Assembly (NCBI GenBank): GCA_022841825.1
Contig: JALHQT010000001.1
Location: forward strand, 124,001 to 188,000
DNA length: 64,000 bases
Reading direction: 5' to 3'
From: Anaerolineae bacterium
GTDB lineage: Bacteria; Chloroflexota; Anaerolineae; Aggregatilineales; Phototrophicaceae
In this document: positions 19,166 through 27,355 of the stretch, piece by piece
Numbering within the stretch: the stretch's first letter is position 1
Layout of the letters: every line of letters starts with the position of its first letter
Notes under the pieces: generated by a model
Told to the model about the DNA's origin: nothing
Seen by the model: only the letters and a program-made list of their open reading frames with translations
Databases searched by the model: none
Translations under genes and position numbers: made by a program

Positions 19166-19696
19166 ATGTTTCGTGACCCGTTCAATGATAAGTGGTGGTT
19201 ATTCATCCTTGAACGATTCTTTGGTGTTCGGCAAAACGACCAAGACAGAAAACTAGACTATTTGACCGAGATCATAAGTGATGCAAGCGAATCAGTGTTA
19301 TCCGCTGTAGGAAATATTGACAGTGCGGAGTTGTGGTCTAACGAGAAAGTCATTGATGCATTTGACAAGACTCTAGATGACCGGGCTGGTGATGGTGGCG
19401 TAGTCATAGAGTTCATAGTAGACAAGAATTCGCTACCCTCGAATGAGCGACTGCGTCGACTATATGAAGAAGGGAAAATTAAGATATCGCTATATCCCAG
19501 TACACTTCCAGCCCATTTCACTGTTGTCGATGGAAAGCATGTAAGGCTGGAAGACAAGCATGAAGCGAATCAACCAAACCATGCCTGGATACGAAAGAAT
19601 ACAATGATGTTGGGTCGAAGGCTAACTATGGACTTTGCAGAGCTTAAAAGGAATACTGTGCCTGTAGAAGTTACTGAGATTGAAGATGAAGCCTGA
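19166..19696 (+). CDS. Protein with phospholipase D-like fold, degenerate active site
   Basis: A 176-residue protein. The central part (VVIEFIVDKNSLPSNERLRRL, GKIKISLYPSTLPAHFTVVDG, then KHVRLEDKH) has the strand order of a single phospholipase D-like unit, where HFTVVDGKH takes the place of the HxK motif. The usual HxKxxxxD is not complete, so it may bind rather than cleave. It is followed 8 bases later by a small membrane protein. Family call is tentative. Confidence 0.5.
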   Translation: MFRDPFNDKWWLFILERFFGVRQNDQDRKLDYLTEIISDASESVLSAVGNIDSAELWSNEKVIDAFDKTLDDRAGDGGVVIEFIVDKNSLPSNERLRRLYEEGKIKISLYPSTLPAHFTVVDGKHVRLEDKHEANQPNHAWIRKNTMMLGRRLTMDFAELKRNTVPVEVTEIEDEA

Positions 19697-19704
19697 GGCT
19701 AAAC

Positions 19705-20037
19705 ATGGATTCAGGAAATCTTGCGTTTGCATTTCTAAGTGTTATTTTCCCTTTTTTGATAGCAGGTAGTGCAGCATTACCATATGTCAGTCCTGTCGCA
19801 CCAAGGTTTATACTTATCTCAACTCGATTCCTGATGTTCGGACTCGGAGTGATAAATCTACTTGTCACCGTTTTTATTGCAGTCATTTCTAGACCTCCCA
19901 TTTCAGGAGAAGTTGCTAGGGCTCTAGATGCTGCGTTGATAACTTTGGTCGTTGTTACAATCGCAATCATACTTTGGTTAACAGTGAGTTTCGCTTCGTT
20001 TCTTATTGAAGATGCACTATACAATCGTAGCCGTTAG
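19705..20037 (+). CDS. Small membrane protein
   Basis: 110 residues with three probable membrane helices (LAFAFLSVIFPFLIAGSAALP, FLMFGLGVINLLVTVFIAVI and LITLVVVTIAIILWLTVSF). Eight bases after the PLD-like gene and ended by a strong terminator. Unknown function; probably works with its upstream neighbour at the membrane. Confidence 0.6.
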   Translation: MDSGNLAFAFLSVIFPFLIAGSAALPYVSPVAPRFILISTRFLMFGLGVINLLVTVFIAVISRPPISGEVARALDAALITLVVVTIAIILWLTVSFASFLIEDALYNRSR

Positions 20038-20062
20038 CCATAGGTCCGGTTTTGTGCACAAA

Positions 20063-20093
20063 AAAGGGATATGTAATGGTTACATATCCCTTT
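20063..20093. terminator. Bidirectional terminator
   Basis: AAAGGGATATGTAA, loop TGG, TTACATATCCCTTT: a perfect 14-bp stem between convergent genes. Confidence 0.85.
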
Positions 20094-20119
20094 CATGCGT
20101 GTACAGTGTCAGGTTGTAC

Positions 20120-20335
20120 TTATGGCTTCGGTGGTGGAATATGAGGACAATTCACATTGTCATCAGGCTTTGTGGCTCTTGAATCAGGCTTACCTGCATA
20201 CCAGTCCAAGATTGCGTTACTCAATGAATCCATGACCCTGCGATTGAAAGCGAACAAATCCCTTAGCACGCTTCGGTTGTGAAGGTGATTGGTTTCTTCG
20301 CTATCCTTCTGATCAAGCTCTAATCTCTCCTTCAT
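20120..20335 (-). CDS. Small hydrophilic protein
   Basis: 71 residues, charged, with a helix NRSVLRDLFAFNRRVMDSLSNA followed by a proline-rich end (CPHIPPPKP). GAAAGG precedes the ATG at a good distance. No family recognised. Confidence 0.5.
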   Translation of the reverse strand: MKERLELDQKDSEETNHLHNRSVLRDLFAFNRRVMDSLSNAILDWYAGKPDSRATKPDDNVNCPHIPPPKP

Positions 20336-20878
20336 ACTACGACCTTTCTCCGTATTGAAAAGCGATCAGGTCGCCTCCTTAGTGATTAGTCACCGTGGCG
20401 TCGTTCCTTTGGGTCAATACGGGTCATGAAGAATTATAGTATATATTAAAGGTGCGCTACAAGGGTGGACGATGCCCGTCACTTGAATCTTACACCTTTC
20501 GTGAGTAAGCGCAAATCCACCATATCTCCCAAAATCAGTTGCTTTATATACCTACTAAAAAATTACACCTTGAGGTGTATGAATAGCACAAGACAGTTGT
20601 GAATTTTGTGTGAACATCCGCCGGGAGGATGTGATAGAAGTGGATTAACTGGGAGACTGAGCGGAGGTCTTACGTTGACTGTGGGCCTCGCGGCGACGTA
20701 GGTAAAGCAAGTGAAAGTAGGTTGCCCAGGTTTGACGGGAGAAGGTTGGGACAGGCTGTACTCGCCTCTTACGAGACAGTCCAGACCTGCTTGCAATAGG
20801 TTGATTACATGCAATTGTCATGTTCACTTTTATAACACACCCGCAGACCTGTCCCAATCAAGACACATGACCAGAAAT
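20336..20878. other. Noncoding region with palindromes
   Basis: 543 bases without a supported gene. TACACCT-TG-AGGTGTA at 20564-20579 is a perfect short palindrome that could be an operator, and CATCC..GGATG near 20605-20622 forms a small hairpin. Confidence 0.4.
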
Positions 20879-21118
20879 TTACACATATACACGATTCAAC
20901 TCTGGAGTTGTCGGTATGTCCTCTCTATCTTGCCTAAAGTCGTTCCAGTTTTGAGCATCCAGAACCGTATCCCCATCACAGTCTGAATAGGCGCATAGCT
21001 GTAGGTCGTCTACGACACGACAATCTTTCAGTTGGTATGTCCGCTCACAGTGTCTGCAATACAGCCAAGTTTCAGGAGTTTCGTCTGATTTGAACGCCAT
21101 AAGTCGGTCAAATTCCAC
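20879..21118 (-). CDS. Small zinc-ribbon-like protein
   Basis: 79 residues. YCRHCERTY and CAYSDCDGD provide two Cys pairs spaced as in a zinc ribbon; the rest is acidic. The start is GTG at 21118, with an ATG at 21100 as an alternative. It lies 38 bases downstream of the nuclease gene on the same strand, so probably in its transcript. Function unknown. Confidence 0.5.
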   Translation of the reverse strand: MEFDRLMAFKSDETPETWLYCRHCERTYQLKDCRVVDDLQLCAYSDCDGDTVLDAQNWNDFRQDREDIPTTPELNRVYV

Positions 21119-21156
21119 GATGTTGTCCTCACTATGTATCAGTTAGAAATTCGTCT

Positions 21157-22422
21157 TTATCCCCCGCATAAATCCTCACAGGGAATACCATCACTATCAG
21201 CGTCACGTTCTCTACAACCGCATTGAGTGAGTTGGAACCGAGCTTCTTCACACGTTGTCATCTGCCCGCAGGTTCGCGAACAATTACATGTAAAGCCAAC
21301 GTTGGGTACCGGTGTAGACACATTCTCCGTCGTGTTTTGGAAACCCTGAATAGGTGCATTGGTTGGTGGTGGAGCCACCACTATTGATGGTTGTGTGACT
21401 GAGAGGAGAGAGCTATGAATATATCCCCGTTGACCATTAATGGTGACAGCGCGCCAGACGTCACTACCACTGACGGTACTCCCTTGTTCCCATCCGGTGA
21501 CTACTACTTGGTCGCCTCTATTGACACTAGCAACGCGGGCACAGGTTGTGTCCGGGCACTCACGAACGTTGATGTTGTTACCTGTTGCGTAGTAGATTTC
21601 GGAGGCTACCTGCGGTCGCGGGGTATTGGTTGGTTCAGGGTTATTGACGACCTCATTAGCAAAACAACCCAGACGCATTACTCTGGCAGTCTGCTCACGT
21701 TCTTCGAGTTGTTCCTGATAACGGGTGTCAGGAGGATAGGCGCGTGCTTCTGCGTACCCCTCCGTTACCAGTTGTTCATTGACGAAAATTGACCCCACCA
21801 TGACATAGCGGAGGAGTCGGTCAAAACGGTCAGTGTTGCTCACATCCCGTTCCATCATGACCGTTCGCCCAAGTACCAAGCGTTCGTTGGCTTCTTTGGC
21901 TTCTTCGTAGCAGGGATTACCCACTTCTGGGCTGTCTATGCCGATGTACCGAACCCGGTACTCTTGACCCGCAATTTCAACAACGATAGTGTCCCCATCA
22001 ATGACGTTTGAGACTACACCAGTATCCAATCCGTCCACATCACTAGGTTGGGTTGGTTGCACTGTCGACTGTGCCATTGCTACCACTTGTGGCTGCTGAG
22101 AGGGTGTGATGCTGGGGCGCTGCGTCGCGGCTACGGTTGGAGTTCTGGTTGGTATGGGAGTAAGTGTGGCAGTTGGCGGCAGCGGTGTAACAGACACGTC
22201 ACGAGTTGCACCAGCAAAGCGTACCGTTGGTTGTGAGGTGGGTTGATTCACCAATTGGGTAGCTCGGCTATTACTTGAAGGCGGTGTCCGAGGATTGGTC
22301 TGTAGACTGTATGCCCAGATGCAAAAGAGGATAACCAGTAACCCTAAGCAGCCATCCCGACGTTTTTTCTGTTTTGAAGGGGCTTCTTTAGAGACTTTTT
22401 TTGATTTCTTTTTCCCAAACAT
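21157..22422 (-). CDS. Membrane-anchored thermonuclease with SH3 and Excalibur domains
   Basis: A 421-residue protein. After a basic cytosolic start (KKSKKVSKEAPSKQKKRR) comes one membrane helix (GCLGLLVILFCIWAYSL), then a Thr/Pro-rich linker of about 90 residues. A staphylococcal nuclease domain follows (VSNVIDGDTIVVEIAGQEYR, RYIGIDSPE, then DRFDRLLRYVMVG). Next is a bacterial SH3 domain (NINVRECPDTTCARVASVNR) and a C-terminal Cys-rich Excalibur-type calcium-binding motif (DADSDGIPCEDLCGG). The layout points to a nuclease displayed outside the membrane. In a mobile element it might process incoming DNA or attack neighbours; either is inference. Confidence 0.85.
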   Translation of the reverse strand: MFGKKKSKKVSKEAPSKQKKRRDGCLGLLVILFCIWAYSLQTNPRTPPSSNSRATQLVNQPTSQPTVRFAGATRDVSVTPLPPTATLTPIPTRTPTVAATQRPSITPSQQPQVVAMAQSTVQPTQPSDVDGLDTGVVSNVIDGDTIVVEIAGQEYRVRYIGIDSPEVGNPCYEEAKEANERLVLGRTVMMERDVSNTDRFDRLLRYVMVGSIFVNEQLVTEGYAEARAYPPDTRYQEQLEEREQTARVMRLGCFANEVVNNPEPTNTPRPQVASEIYYATGNNINVRECPDTTCARVASVNRGDQVVVTGWEQGSTVSGSDVWRAVTINGQRGYIHSSLLSVTQPSIVVAPPPTNAPIQGFQNTTENVSTPVPNVGFTCNCSRTCGQMTTCEEARFQLTQCGCRERDADSDGIPCEDLCGG

Positions 22423-22704
22423 GAGGAGATAAACCTACGACCTAGTTTCAGTGACCGGGTTATGGAGCGAGCAAGTGTCGAAGACTTAACAAAGGCTGCA
22501 CGCTTCTTAATCTAAGTGTATGGCAGTTTGTACAATGCGCTACAAAGAAGTTCATCCTTCGTTTCCTAGATGAATGTCACGTTTGTGAGTAGACGCTCTT
22601 AACATCTACTCTCGTAAGGAAGAAAGTACTACATTCGTAAATTGATTCATCAATTAATCTGATGGCGGTATGTATGCTATCTGAAGTCTTGGTGGAGATT
22701 TGCT
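22423..22704. other. Divergent promoter region
   Basis: 282 bases between the divergent nuclease gene and the small membrane protein. No hairpin or repeat stands out. Confidence 0.35.
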
Positions 22705-22908
22705 ATGTTCAGAATTCCGAATTGGTTGAAGTGCTTTGTGGCAACTGTCACAGCTTTTCTGCTTGCCTGGGTGTCGTTTTGGGCATTTACCCAGCCTTCA
22801 CCGCTTCCCGTGTTACAACCACTTGCGTTAGTTGGTTTTTTTATCAACATCGGTGTGGGCTTACTGGGAATACTGGCGACGGTTGGGGTGTTTGTACTCG
22901 AAACATGA
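22705..22908 (+). CDS. Small two-helix membrane protein
   Basis: 67 residues with two hydrophobic segments (FVATVTAFLLAWVSFWAF and LALVGFFINIGVGLLGILAT). GGTGGAGA precedes the ATG. Unknown role; followed by structured DNA that probably ends transcription from both sides. Confidence 0.5.
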   Translation: MFRIPNWLKCFVATVTAFLLAWVSFWAFTQPSPLPVLQPLALVGFFINIGVGLLGILATVGVFVLET

Positions 22909-22953
22909 ATACTCTCTTTGACCCACGCCGGAACTGACATGACCCAAAGAGAA

Positions 22954-23048
22954 GGGGCAACCAAGGTGTATGAACACCAAACTGTCGTTACGACAGCGGT
23001 TGCCCCATGGTGGGCTACAGGACACCCTGGAGGGTATGCAAGTAGCCC
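22954..23048 (-). terminator. Compound terminator with three-way junction
   Basis: GGGGCAACC (22954-22962) pairs with GGTTGCCCC (22998-23006) and encloses two smaller perfect hairpins: GGTGT/ACACC and CTGTCG/CGACAG. A second hairpin, GGGCTAC/GTAGCCC (23012-23048), has an inner ACCCT/AGGGT. Read on the minus strand it ends in TTCTCTTT and follows the gene at 23056-23307. The gene's homologue in element B has the same GGGGCAACC terminator without the inner arms. Confidence 0.6.
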
Positions 23049-23055
23049 GAACGAA

Positions 23056-23307
23056 CTAGTATCGAAAAGTAAAGTACACCAACCCAGTCATCTCGGAGAC
23101 GTCGAGTTTGACCTCGACCTTGGGGTAGCGCTTTTGCAGTTTTTCAACTGCACTAGCGCCGATTTTGGCGCTCTTTACCAGCGCCATCTCCAGAAGTCCA
23201 ATGCCGTTGCCGCCCAATTGGACGACAAAGAATCCTTGTTCTTGATGGAAGATTTCCCCGTTTTCGATTTTGTTTACGATGTTATTGGCGATGAGTTGTG
23301 CAAACAT
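23056..23307 (-). CDS. Conserved element-backbone protein, 83 aa, copy A
   Basis: A small protein of unknown function, recognisably related to the product of 43902-44171 in element B: both begin MF, share I(V/A).KIE.G or RIE.E. patterns and end with KRYPKVEVKLDVSEMTGLVYFTF against KKYPKFTVAFEYSGFTGVWYAHF. The ATG at 23307 has AGGGGGAATATC before it. Both copies have the same promoter geometry, a long structured leader and a GGGGCAACC terminator. Lying next to replication genes in each element, it is likely a regulatory or accessory replication factor, but no domain is known to me. Confidence 0.65.
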   Translation of the reverse strand: MFAQLIANNIVNKIENGEIFHQEQGFFVVQLGGNGIGLLEMALVKSAKIGASAVEKLQKRYPKVEVKLDVSEMTGLVYFTFRY

Positions 23308-23452
23308 GATATTCCCCCTCCTGCCCTCGGCAGGAAAATAGGTAAGCGATAGACAAGGCACGAAAAGATGCAGTGACTATCGCCTACCAGGAGAACTCAT
23401 GATGAAGATGTCGTAGGTTGTTGAGGGTTTCTAGCTCGTTTTTTTAAGGTGC

Positions 23453-23491
23453 TGATAAATCTGGTTGGACGCATTGTCCAGAGATTTATCA
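23453..23491 (-). promoter_or_regulatory. Leader hairpin upstream of the copy A backbone gene
   Basis: TGATAAATCT pairs with AGATTTATCA, with an inner GGAC/GTCC. It lies in the roughly 190-base leader between the promoter and 23307; a further imperfect stem (GGTAGGCGATAG with CTATCGCTTACC on the minus strand) covers 23340-23389. Confidence 0.5.
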
Positions 23492-23500
23492 TGTATTAAT

Positions 23501-23527
23501 AATATACTATAGGATAGTAATTGTCAA
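23501..23527 (-). promoter_or_regulatory. Promoter of the copy A backbone gene
   Basis: On the minus strand TTGACA (23522-23527), a 15-bp spacer, then TATATT (23501-23506). The same run (CTTGACAA...TATAGTATA) occurs before the homologue at 43715. Confidence 0.55.
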
Positions 23528-23563
23528 GTTTGATACAGTTTATGAGCCTTGTAAAATGCTTGT

Positions 23564-24589
23564 GTGTCAGAGAGACGACGGATTGTTGAACTAGAACCAA
23601 GTGTTGTAGAAGCGTATGCAAAAACGTTTGTCTCCCGGTGGGATTGCTACCATAAACAGCTTGAAACCGGAAAGTACGCCCTCGTTAGGCGACCGCTAAC
23701 CATAAATCACATTGCCAATCATTTGTATGGGTTGGCGAATATGACGCTTGGTGTGTATGCCCTCTCCCCAGAGAGTACCGCCAAGTGGGTGTGCATTGAT
23801 GCGGATGATGAGAACCAATACCAAGGACTAAAGGACTTGACCCTCTACCTTGCTCATCAAGGCCAAGGGTCATACCTTGAGAAATCACACCGAGGCGGAC
23901 ATTTGTGGATGTTCTTCTCTTCTCCCCTCTCAGGCTATGATGCACGGCGATTTGGACTCTACCTTGCCTCTCAAGTTCATCTTGATGAAACAATCGAGAT
24001 TAATCCCAAACAAGACCACCTAGCTCCAGGAGGGGTGGGTTCATTTGTCAGAATGCCCCTTGGCATACATCGAAAGACCAATATTCGCTATCACTTTGTC
24101 ACCCTTGATGACAAACCCATAGCCCAAACCGTCAGAGACCAGATACGGTTATTGTCCGAGCCAGATTGCATCAGCCCCGATTACCTCAACCACATCCTTT
24201 CAAAAGCACCTGCCTGGGAGTCACCGCCACCGACTAAGCCATTTGAGAAAGTTGAAATACCCGCGAATGTCCCTCTGTCTGAAGCTATAAAGGGAGCGGT
24301 ATCGGTCAGAGCGTTTGTCAGCAACTACGTCAGCCTCAATGACAAGGGTATCGGCTTATGCCCTTTCCATGATGACCACGAATCGAGTTTTGGGGTTGAT
24401 GATGAGGGAAACTATTGGAGCTGTTTCAAAGGCTGTGGTGGGGGTTCCATCATCGACTTTTGGATGATGTGGCGTAGAAAGAACGGTCAAGATGGGAGTT
24501 TTACCCCATCCCTACTTGAACTAAGACAACTGCTGATTGCACCAAAGCCACGCACTGGTAGACGCCGAAAAACACCTCGTTCTAAGTGA
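23564..24589 (+). CDS. Primase-polymerase (AEP type) with C-terminal zinc finger, element A
   Basis: A 341-residue homologue of the protein at 65-1054. The primase core shows WVCIDADDE (metal-binding acidic residues) and KSHRGGHLWMFF, the fold of TOTE-type archaeo-eukaryotic primases. The end carries a CHC2-like zinc finger: LCPFHDDHESSFGV then WSCFKGCGGG. It should lay down primers for element replication. The GTG start at 23564 begins MSERRR. It is divergent from the small backbone gene and sits just upstream of parA, so the replication and partition genes form one block. Complete, with no damaged motif. Confidence 0.85.
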   Translation: MSERRRIVELEPSVVEAYAKTFVSRWDCYHKQLETGKYALVRRPLTINHIANHLYGLANMTLGVYALSPESTAKWVCIDADDENQYQGLKDLTLYLAHQGQGSYLEKSHRGGHLWMFFSSPLSGYDARRFGLYLASQVHLDETIEINPKQDHLAPGGVGSFVRMPLGIHRKTNIRYHFVTLDDKPIAQTVRDQIRLLSEPDCISPDYLNHILSKAPAWESPPPTKPFEKVEIPANVPLSEAIKGAVSVRAFVSNYVSLNDKGIGLCPFHDDHESSFGVDDEGNYWSCFKGCGGGSIIDFWMMWRRKNGQDGSFTPSLLELRQLLIAPKPRTGRRRKTPRSK

Positions 24590-24620
24590 GGTCACGATAA
24601 CTAAGTGCCATTGCTTCTGG

Positions 24621-24692
24621 TCAGAATTGAACTTCTGATTCTGATGAATTTGTTTTCAGCATCTGAATTTCTGAACTATTGAACTTCTGAAC
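24621..24692. repeat. Partition-site-like repeats upstream of parA
   Basis: Repeated GAACTTCTGA units (TTGAACTTCTGA at 24627 and 24679, with variants between). Same unit as inside and after the downstream partition gene; probably centromere sites that also autoregulate the operon. Confidence 0.7.
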
Positions 24693-24719
24693 CCGTTGCT
24701 ATATAACCAACCTATCTAT

Positions 24720-25481
24720 ATGGTGATTTCAATCGCAAATCAAAAAGGCGGAGTGGCAAAAACGACTACCGCCATTAACCTCGCCGCAGGTCTGGCGCAG
24801 GTTGGCAAGAAAGTTCTACTTATCGATGCCGACCCGCAGAGCAATACTACGCAGGTCTTTATCACTCCCAAAGTAGAAGTAGACCTATCGCGGTCACTCT
24901 ATCAAGTCCTGCTCAAGTTCGCTCCCCTACCATCGGTTATCACTGAAACCCGCTATCCAGGATTGTCATTTGCCCCAAGTCACATTCGTTTGTCAGGGGC
25001 TGACTTGGAGTTGGCACAAGCCTTTGATAATCGGAGTGAACGCCTCAAGCGAGCAGTTGATGAGATACGCGACCAGTATGATTACATCATCATCGACAAT
25101 CCCCCATCGCTCGGGTTGGTAGCTATCAACTCATTTGTCGCCAGTGACCGATTGCTCATTCCCGTCTCTACCGCTTACTTTGCCTTGACTGGACTTGACC
25201 AACTGCAAGAAACCATCGAGATGGTCAAGCAGACCAGGATGAATCTCGGCTTATCGATTTTAGGTGTCCTGTGTACCTTTACGGAAAACACTAACGTGTC
25301 CAGGGATGTAGAGGCGCAGTTACGCTCATTCTTCACAGAGCTTGTATTCAGTGTGACTATCCCAAAGAATGTCACTCTTGAAGAGGCGCATTCTCGCCAC
25401 ACCCATATCTTTGAACACGCCCCCAAAAGCAGCGGGGCGCTCGCCTATCAGCAGTTAGTTCAAGAGGTGCTGGCACGATGA
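24720..25481 (+). CDS. parA: ParA-type partition ATPase, element A
   Basis: A 253-residue deviant Walker ATPase. KGGVAKTTT near residue 10 is the deviant Walker A with its signature lysine, LLIDADPQSNTTQ is Walker A', and YIIIDNPPSLG is Walker B. It lacks the extra N-terminal DNA-binding domain, so it is a short ParA/Soj type. ATG 24720 was chosen because the upstream eight codons do not match the element B homologue. The stop overlaps the next gene by 4 bases (ATGA). Direct repeats on both sides suggest the usual ParA-ParB-centromere arrangement. It would keep the excised element segregating as a plasmid. Confidence 0.9.
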   Translation: MVISIANQKGGVAKTTTAINLAAGLAQVGKKVLLIDADPQSNTTQVFITPKVEVDLSRSLYQVLLKFAPLPSVITETRYPGLSFAPSHIRLSGADLELAQAFDNRSERLKRAVDEIRDQYDYIIIDNPPSLGLVAINSFVASDRLLIPVSTAYFALTGLDQLQETIEMVKQTRMNLGLSILGVLCTFTENTNVSRDVEAQLRSFFTELVFSVTIPKNVTLEEAHSRHTHIFEHAPKSSGALAYQQLVQEVLAR

Positions 25482-25888
25482 AAAAATCTGGATTAGCCGA
25501 TAGCCCATTCTTTGTTCCGACTGCTCCCGAAGCGGGTCAGACCACTGAACCAGCGACTCCCCAACCACCAATTTCAGCGGTGCCAATATACGAACTTACC
25601 CCCAATTCTGAACTTCTGAATTTCCGAACTTCTGAACAAGTGAACGGAAGTTCAGAAGTTCAAGAGTTCACAAGTTCAAATCCTGTTGAACAAGAACGGG
25701 CAGTGGTACGACGAACATACAACGTCTATTTAGACCAAGCGATAGACATGGAACGCATCGGTAGTGTCATGTCCCAGAAGCGACGCAGCTTTATTTCTAA
25801 AGGAATGGTGATACAAATGGCGCTGGACATTGGCATTGAGAAGCTCAAGAAACGCTATCCCATCGACACACCCCAAAGTAAGAAATGA
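25478..25888 (+). CDS. Partition DNA-binding protein with centromere repeats inside its gene, element A
   Basis: A 136-residue protein coupled to parA. It begins MKKSGLADSPFF, the same opening as the element B counterpart; short basic N-terminal peptides like this often activate ParA. Residues about 40-70 are low complexity and are encoded by the repeat array itself. The C-terminal 60 residues (RRTYNVYLDQAIDMERIGSV, SFISKGMVIQMALDIGIEKL) resemble a ribbon-helix-helix DNA-binding domain. It is the likely centromere-binding partner, replacing a classical ParB. The family is unnamed to me; the role rests on operon position, DNA-binding fold and repeats. Confidence 0.75.
   Translation: MKKSGLADSPFFVPTAPEAGQTTEPATPQPPISAVPIYELTPNSELLNFRTSEQVNGSSEVQEFTSSNPVEQERAVVRRTYNVYLDQAIDMERIGSVMSQKRRSFISKGMVIQMALDIGIEKLKKRYPIDTPQSKK
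25605..25680. repeat. Repeat array inside the element A partition gene
   Basis: Inverted then direct copies of the same unit: TCTGAACTTCTGAA and CCGAACTTCTGAAC, then GTTCAGAAGTTCAAGAGTTC. These lie within the linker codons of the gene. Confidence 0.75.
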
Positions 25889-25897
25889 TAGAAAAAG

Positions 25898-25986
25898 TGT
25901 TCAGAAGTTCAAAAGAGCGAAAGTTCAGAAGTTCAATAGTTCAAATATTCCAAAGTTCAGAAGTTCAATAGTTCAGATGTTCAGAT
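25898..25986. repeat. Repeat array after the element A partition gene
   Basis: At least three copies of GTTCAGAAGTTCAA with partial AGTTCAA units between them, all in one direction. Likely main centromere array. Confidence 0.75.
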
Positions 25987-26043
25987 CTCGTGCCTGTTGA
26001 CAGTTACGTATCCCCTTGTCTATAACTGACACAATACAAAAAT

Positions 26044-26076
26044 AAACCCGCCTTTCTTTTGCGAGTAAGCGGGTTT
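26044..26076 (+). terminator. Hairpin after the partition operon
   Basis: AAACCCGC and GCGGGTTT with a 17-nt loop. Plausible terminator without a strong T run. Confidence 0.45.
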
Positions 26077-26409
26077 ACCAAAAATCAGATATGGCTATTT
26101 ACTCACTTCACCAGGGTACTTGTCAAGCACAACAGTGTGCTCATCCTCTATCGCTCCAACCTTTCAAGATGTCGGTTTCCCATCAGTGTCGTAAACGCGC
26201 TCTAACCGCGTTTACCGCCTCGTTTAGCGAAAGTGGGGGAGTTGTCCCCCTCGTCGCTATTCATCCCAATTTGCCCGTTTTAATCACGGATACAACCACT
26301 TCTCAAAGTGGATGTTGGACTTCAAATCTCCGCCATCGGCGGAGTGGGAGTAACCTTGCTGGTGGGGTGAAACACCAGCCCGACCGACACGACCGACCGA
26401 CCGATAGGT

Positions 26410-26523
26410 AACTGTTGTCTGGGTATTCCAAGTATTCAGACTAAGCACCCCGTGAGGGGTTGCCGAAGACACCTCAGGCGCAATAGCTGCAAACCAGGAA
26501 ATATCCGGCGCGCAGCGCCGCAC
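26410..26523 (+). ncRNA. Candidate structured RNA, copy A
   Basis: AACTGTTG, stem GTCTG/CAGAC (26417-26441), TAAG, stem ACCCC-GTGA-GGGGT (26447-26460, GNRA loop), then AAGACACCTC (26466-26475) and GCGCAAT, followed by GGCGC-GCA-GCGCC. The same order of invariant blocks, with different but paired stem bases, occurs at 45956-46068 in element B. Covariation plus invariant linkers argues for a functional RNA or folded single strand. The strand of transcription is assumed. I cannot assign a known family. Confidence 0.5.
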
Positions 26524-26800
26524 TAGGATACCAGGAGGGAAGAGAGGAAGAGGAGGGAGGTACATATAGTGTCTGCACCCGCCGAAGGCGCAAACACTAC
26601 AATAAACGCGGAGCGCTGAACAAAAACTCTGTGCGTCTTTTTGTGCTTTATAAACCCTATAATTGACGGGTTTTTACTATCCGAGATGTATCCGCCAATG
26701 GAGCAGGGGAGATTGCGCAAGCTCCTTACTCTATGGTTTGTCTCGGACGGGGGCGGTTCATAAATCCCTCATATGCTTACCGCATTGAGGTATTTATGTG

Positions 26801-27090
26801 CCCACGCCCCGCCACTCATCAAACCATCCCACGTCGCCCGCTTCACGGGCGACTGCCTCCAACCCAACCCACACAAAAACACCCAGAACGTTACACCTCG
26901 AAATAGACCTATAGAGAGTGAGAGAAATCCTAGGGGGTGTTTTTGTGTTCCCTCGGTCATCTCGTGTCTGAGCCTATCGGCTCACCACTCGATTAACCGT
27001 CGGTGGGTTTCCCTTGCCCGCCACAAGTGGCGGTCTGCGGTGTGTTGAAGGCAGTCGCCCGGCTTCGCCGGGTCAACGTGGGTTTGGCGA
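26801..27090. other. Nested inverted repeats, candidate origin of replication or transfer
   Basis: GTCGCCCG/CGGGCGAC hairpin (26833-26853); CGGGCGACTGCC (26846) inverted at about 27048 as GGCAGTCGCCCG; CACAAAAACACCC (26872-26884) inverted at 26935-26947. It lies in the 1.47 kb gap between partition and ATPase genes, where element B has a similar nest at 46317-46567. No protein gene in the gap is supported. Confidence 0.45.
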
Positions 27091-27355
27091 ATTATTGACT
27101 TCTGTTCCTAATGTAGCTGGTAGTGAAACTGGTAACGGTAAAACCAAAGACGTTACCAAACTTATGGAACATGTTCTGCTTATAAAGGGTTCTAATGGTG
27201 CAAGAGGGGTCAAAATTTGTTGCCCTTTGCTCAGGCGATAATGCTATAGCGAGTGGGCGAGCGAAGGCTCACGGACGTTACCTGTTTGCAGTAGGTGGTG
27301 TCGATGGATATTATTAGCGAAGTGTCAATGGAGCCGAGGCTGTGGAGGCTTTCCT

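Noticed and set aside
25600..25990. Repeat clusters that look like a small CRISPR array
   Set aside because: Units are about 10-14 bp, the spacing is irregular, they overlap a coding region and there are no cas genes. Partition-site repeats explain them better.
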